From the NCBI GenBank assembly GCA_964561115.1, contig CAZLOE010000040.1:1-7044 (forward strand): a DNA stretch of 7,044 bases, written 5' to 3'. Of this stretch, positions 5,462-7,044 are shown one piece after another. Each line of letters starts with the position of its first letter. The stretch's first letter is position 1. The DNA comes from CAZBSE01 sp964561115. Lineage in GTDB: Bacteria > Actinomycetota > Humimicrobiia > Humimicrobiales > Humimicrobiaceae. A program made the translations under genes and the position numbers. A model generated the notes under the pieces. It saw nothing but the letters and a program-made list of their open reading frames with translations. It did no database searches and had not been told where the DNA came from.

Positions 5462-6544
5462 ATGATGGCTGGATCAAAACTTTATAAGATTGCAGTTATA
5501 CCGGGAGACGGAACTGGACCGGAAGTAATAAAGCAAGGTAAAAAAGTCCTTGAAGCAGCAGGGAATAAATATAATATAGGTTTTGAATTTACTGATTATG
5601 ATTTTGGCGGTGAGCGGTATTTAAGGACCAAAGAAACACTCCTGGATTCTGCTATTGAAGAACTTAAAAAATTCAAGGCAATATATCTTGGTGCCATCGG
5701 ACACCCCGATGTACCGCCGGGAGTTTTAGAAGTAGGGATTTTATTAAAATTAAGATTTTCTCTGGATCAGTATATAAATCTGAGGCCGGTAAAACTTTAT
5801 CCGGATATTGATTGCCCCCTTAAAAACAAGGGTCCGGAAGATATAGATTTTATTGTGGTCAGGGAGAACACAGGAGGAATATATACAGGTAAGGGCGGCA
5901 TAGAAAAAAAAGGAACACCAGATGAGATTGCAACTCAGATGATGATCTATGAAAGATATAAAGTCGATAGATGCCTTAAGTATGCTTTCAACCTTGCCAG
6001 AGCCAGGAAGGAAGAAGGAAAACCCGGGAAACTGACACTGGTCCATAAGACAAATGTCCTTACCTACGTGGGAGATCTGTGGTATAGGGCATTTACAGAG
6101 ATGGCAGGTAAATTTTCCGATGTTAAAACTGATTACAATCATATTGATGCTGCATGCATGTGGATGGTGAAAAATCCGGAGTGGTATGATGTTATAGTTA
6201 CATCCAATCTGTTTGGAGATATTATTACCGATCTGGGTGCGATGATCCAGGGTGGTATGGGAATAGCTGCCGGAGGAAATATTAACCCCGGAGGAACCTC
6301 TATGTTTGAACCCATAGGAGGATCTGCGCCAAAATACACCGGGAAGAATGTAATAAATCCGCTGGCTGCAATAGAGGCGGGAAGAATGATGTTAAAGCAT
6401 CTTGGGGAAATAGAAGCAGCAAAATCTATTGAAGAGGCAGTTGCATATACTTGTACCAAAATAGAGAGCTTAAGTGCAGGTAAGATGGGTTACAGCACAT
6501 CGGAGATAGGGTATATGGTCTCAGGTTATATTAGCGGTATCTAA
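5462..6544 (+). CDS. Isocitrate/isopropylmalate dehydrogenase family, 3-isopropylmalate dehydrogenase (LeuB)-like
   Basis: This 360-residue cytoplasmic beta-decarboxylating dehydrogenase would oxidise a 2-hydroxy-3-carboxy acid with NAD(P) and release CO2; 3-isopropylmalate (leucine synthesis) is the likeliest substrate. IPGDGTGPEV (13-22) is the N-terminal signature. LLKLRF and INLRPV supply R98 and R108, VVRENTGGIYTG supplies R134 and Y141, and VHKTNV gives K196; D229, D253 and D257 are the metal ligands, the last two in NLFGDIITD. These match R94, R104, R132, Y139, K185, D217, D241 and D245 of Thermus LeuB. The hydrophobic G-I-L-L before R98 favours LeuB over isocitrate dehydrogenase, which has Ser nearby. 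In the cofactor loop EPIGGSAPKYTGK (283-295), Lys-Tyr stands where NAD-type LeuB has Asp-Ile. TGGAGG (5452-5457) is 4 nt from the first ATG and 7 nt from the second at 5465, so Met2 may be the true start. No leuA, leuC or leuD adjoins it; tartrate or homoisocitrate activity cannot be excluded. Confidence 0.85.
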   Translation: MMAGSKLYKIAVIPGDGTGPEVIKQGKKVLEAAGNKYNIGFEFTDYDFGGERYLRTKETLLDSAIEELKKFKAIYLGAIGHPDVPPGVLEVGILLKLRFSLDQYINLRPVKLYPDIDCPLKNKGPEDIDFIVVRENTGGIYTGKGGIEKKGTPDEIATQMMIYERYKVDRCLKYAFNLARARKEEGKPGKLTLVHKTNVLTYVGDLWYRAFTEMAGKFSDVKTDYNHIDAACMWMVKNPEWYDVIVTSNLFGDIITDLGAMIQGGMGIAAGGNINPGGTSMFEPIGGSAPKYTGKNVINPLAAIEAGRMMLKHLGEIEAAKSIEEAVAYTCTKIESLSAGKMGYSTSEIGYMVSGYISGI

Positions 6545-6650
6545 AAGATGATAGATGGTGATAGTTATTAATATCTGACTAATAGTATTAAGATAAATCA
6601 TTTTAAGGAAGATTGATTTAAAAAAATGGTTAATAAAGAGACTTATTGAC
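6545..6650. other. Convergent intergenic spacer without a clear terminator
   Basis: Two short A/T inverted repeats are present: TTAATA (6568-6573) with TATTAA (6586-6591), and AAATCA (6595-6600) with TGATTT (6614-6619). Neither has GC pairs or a downstream T-run in a useful direction for both genes. Transcription from both sides presumably ends here, but no intrinsic terminator of standard form is visible. Confidence 0.4.
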
Positions 6651-7044
6651 TTATGAATTATAATAATATGAGAAGTCTTTCATTTTACCCCAAACAAATA
6701 TAAACGCAGAAATAAAAGGATTATCAGTATTTAGATCTAATTGGCCGATTTCAATATAATTACCTTCGTTTATAATGTCATCTACATCTAAAATTTTAGT
6801 TATTTTATTTTTCTTGGTTATAGCGTTTATATCCAGAAGCTGATCAGTATCGTTTATTTCAATAATATCGAATAAATACTTTTTATTATATGATTTTTCT
6901 ATTTTTTTGGTCTTAATGTTATTAGAATTCTTTTCTTTAATTTTTAATGAATTACTATTATTGAAAATAAAAAAGCTACTGCAAAATACAATCATGTTAC
7001 CATTGTAATCGTCTAAAAAATCATTATCAGAATCTTCATCACCC
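6651..7044 (-). CDS. Unrecognised Asn/Lys/Ile-rich protein, 5' end beyond the window
   Basis: The minus-strand frame ending with TAA at 6651-6653 stays open to the right edge, at least 130 residues. An ATG occurs at 6993-6995, but the 16 codons before it are open too and look coding, so the true start is probably outside. The first visible residues, GDEDSDNDFLDDYNGN, are acidic with alternating Asp resembling calcium-binding Dx[DN]xD loops such as thrombospondin type 3 repeats; this is suggestive only. A hydrophobic patch IVFCSSFFIF follows, then a Lys/Asn-rich low-complexity section (KEKNSNNIKTKKIEKS), and a segment with repeated Ile and Asp (DIIEIND, ILDVDDII). It ends in KDFSYYYNS. Codons are much more AT-rich than in the neighbouring dehydrogenase gene, with which it converges across 106 bp. 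No family is recognised. The long open frame in AT-rich DNA, where stops are frequent, supports its being a real gene. Confidence 0.5.
   Translation of the reverse strand, partial: GDEDSDNDFLDDYNGNMIVFCSSFFIFNNSNSLKIKEKNSNNIKTKKIEKSYNKKYLFDIIEINDTDQLLDINAITKKNKITKILDVDDIINEGNYIEIGQLDLNTDNPFISAFIFVWGKMKDFSYYYNS

Noticed and set aside
5750..6459. Two minus-strand open frames (130 and 106 codons) opposite the LeuB-like gene
   Set aside because: Antisense shadows of a conserved enzyme; their sequences show no recognisable motifs.
6545..6565. Short repeat GATGATAGATGGTGATAG after the LeuB-like gene
   Set aside because: Imperfect, single occurrence and too short to distinguish from simple-sequence chance.
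6626..6649. Seven-residue open frame (MVNKETY) behind an AAGGAAG
   Set aside because: Too short to be supported, poorly spaced from the purine stretch, and in a convergent spacer with no promoter.

Overview
The window looks like bacterial chromosome from an AT-rich, probably anaerobic organism. Most genes start with ATG behind a purine-rich Shine-Dalgarno (GGGAGG, AAAGGAG, AAGGGG, TGGAGG), intergenic stretches are short and very AT-rich, and promoter-like hexamers fit the bacterial housekeeping sigma type. A cobalamin-binding radical SAM enzyme and a flavoredoxin-type flavin reductase suit a strict anaerobe. The exact lineage cannot be read from the sequence; a low-GC uncultivated line or a Firmicutes/Actinomycetota-like bacterium are guesses only. 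No rRNA, tRNA, IS element, CRISPR array or phage gene was seen.

Left part (1-2944): a truncated minus-strand gene for a zincin-type metallopeptidase (HELGH motif close to the window edge) is transcribed away from a complete galT-like gene (424-1428, plus). galT converges on a minus-strand B12-binding radical SAM protein with the C-terminal domain usually called DUF4070 (1460-2944). Upstream of the radical SAM gene (3004-3044) lies an inverted repeat whose arms cover a putative -35 and -10, then a minus-strand flavoredoxin-like gene (3104-3679).

Middle part (3680-5371): after about 200 bp of extremely AT-rich DNA with the best promoter in the window (TTGACA-17 bp-TATATT) comes a tight plus-strand operon of three genes. 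They encode a 73-residue XRE-type repressor-like protein starting at TTG, an eight-helix membrane protein of no family I can name, and a small three-helix membrane protein. Gaps are 17 and 16 bp. The pattern, a compact autoregulated DNA-binding protein plus membrane proteins, is the most unusual part of the window; its function is unknown.

Right part (5462-7044): a complete dehydrogenase of the isocitrate/isopropylmalate family, closest in its motifs to LeuB-like enzymes but with a Lys-Tyr pair where NAD-dependent LeuB normally has Asp. It has no leucine-pathway neighbours here. It converges on the 3' end of a very AT-rich, Asn/Lys/Ile-rich minus-strand gene that runs off the right edge and is not recognised.

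The genes do not form one visible pathway. Only the XRE-membrane trio is a convincing functional unit; the others look like single genes or ends of operons lying outside the window.
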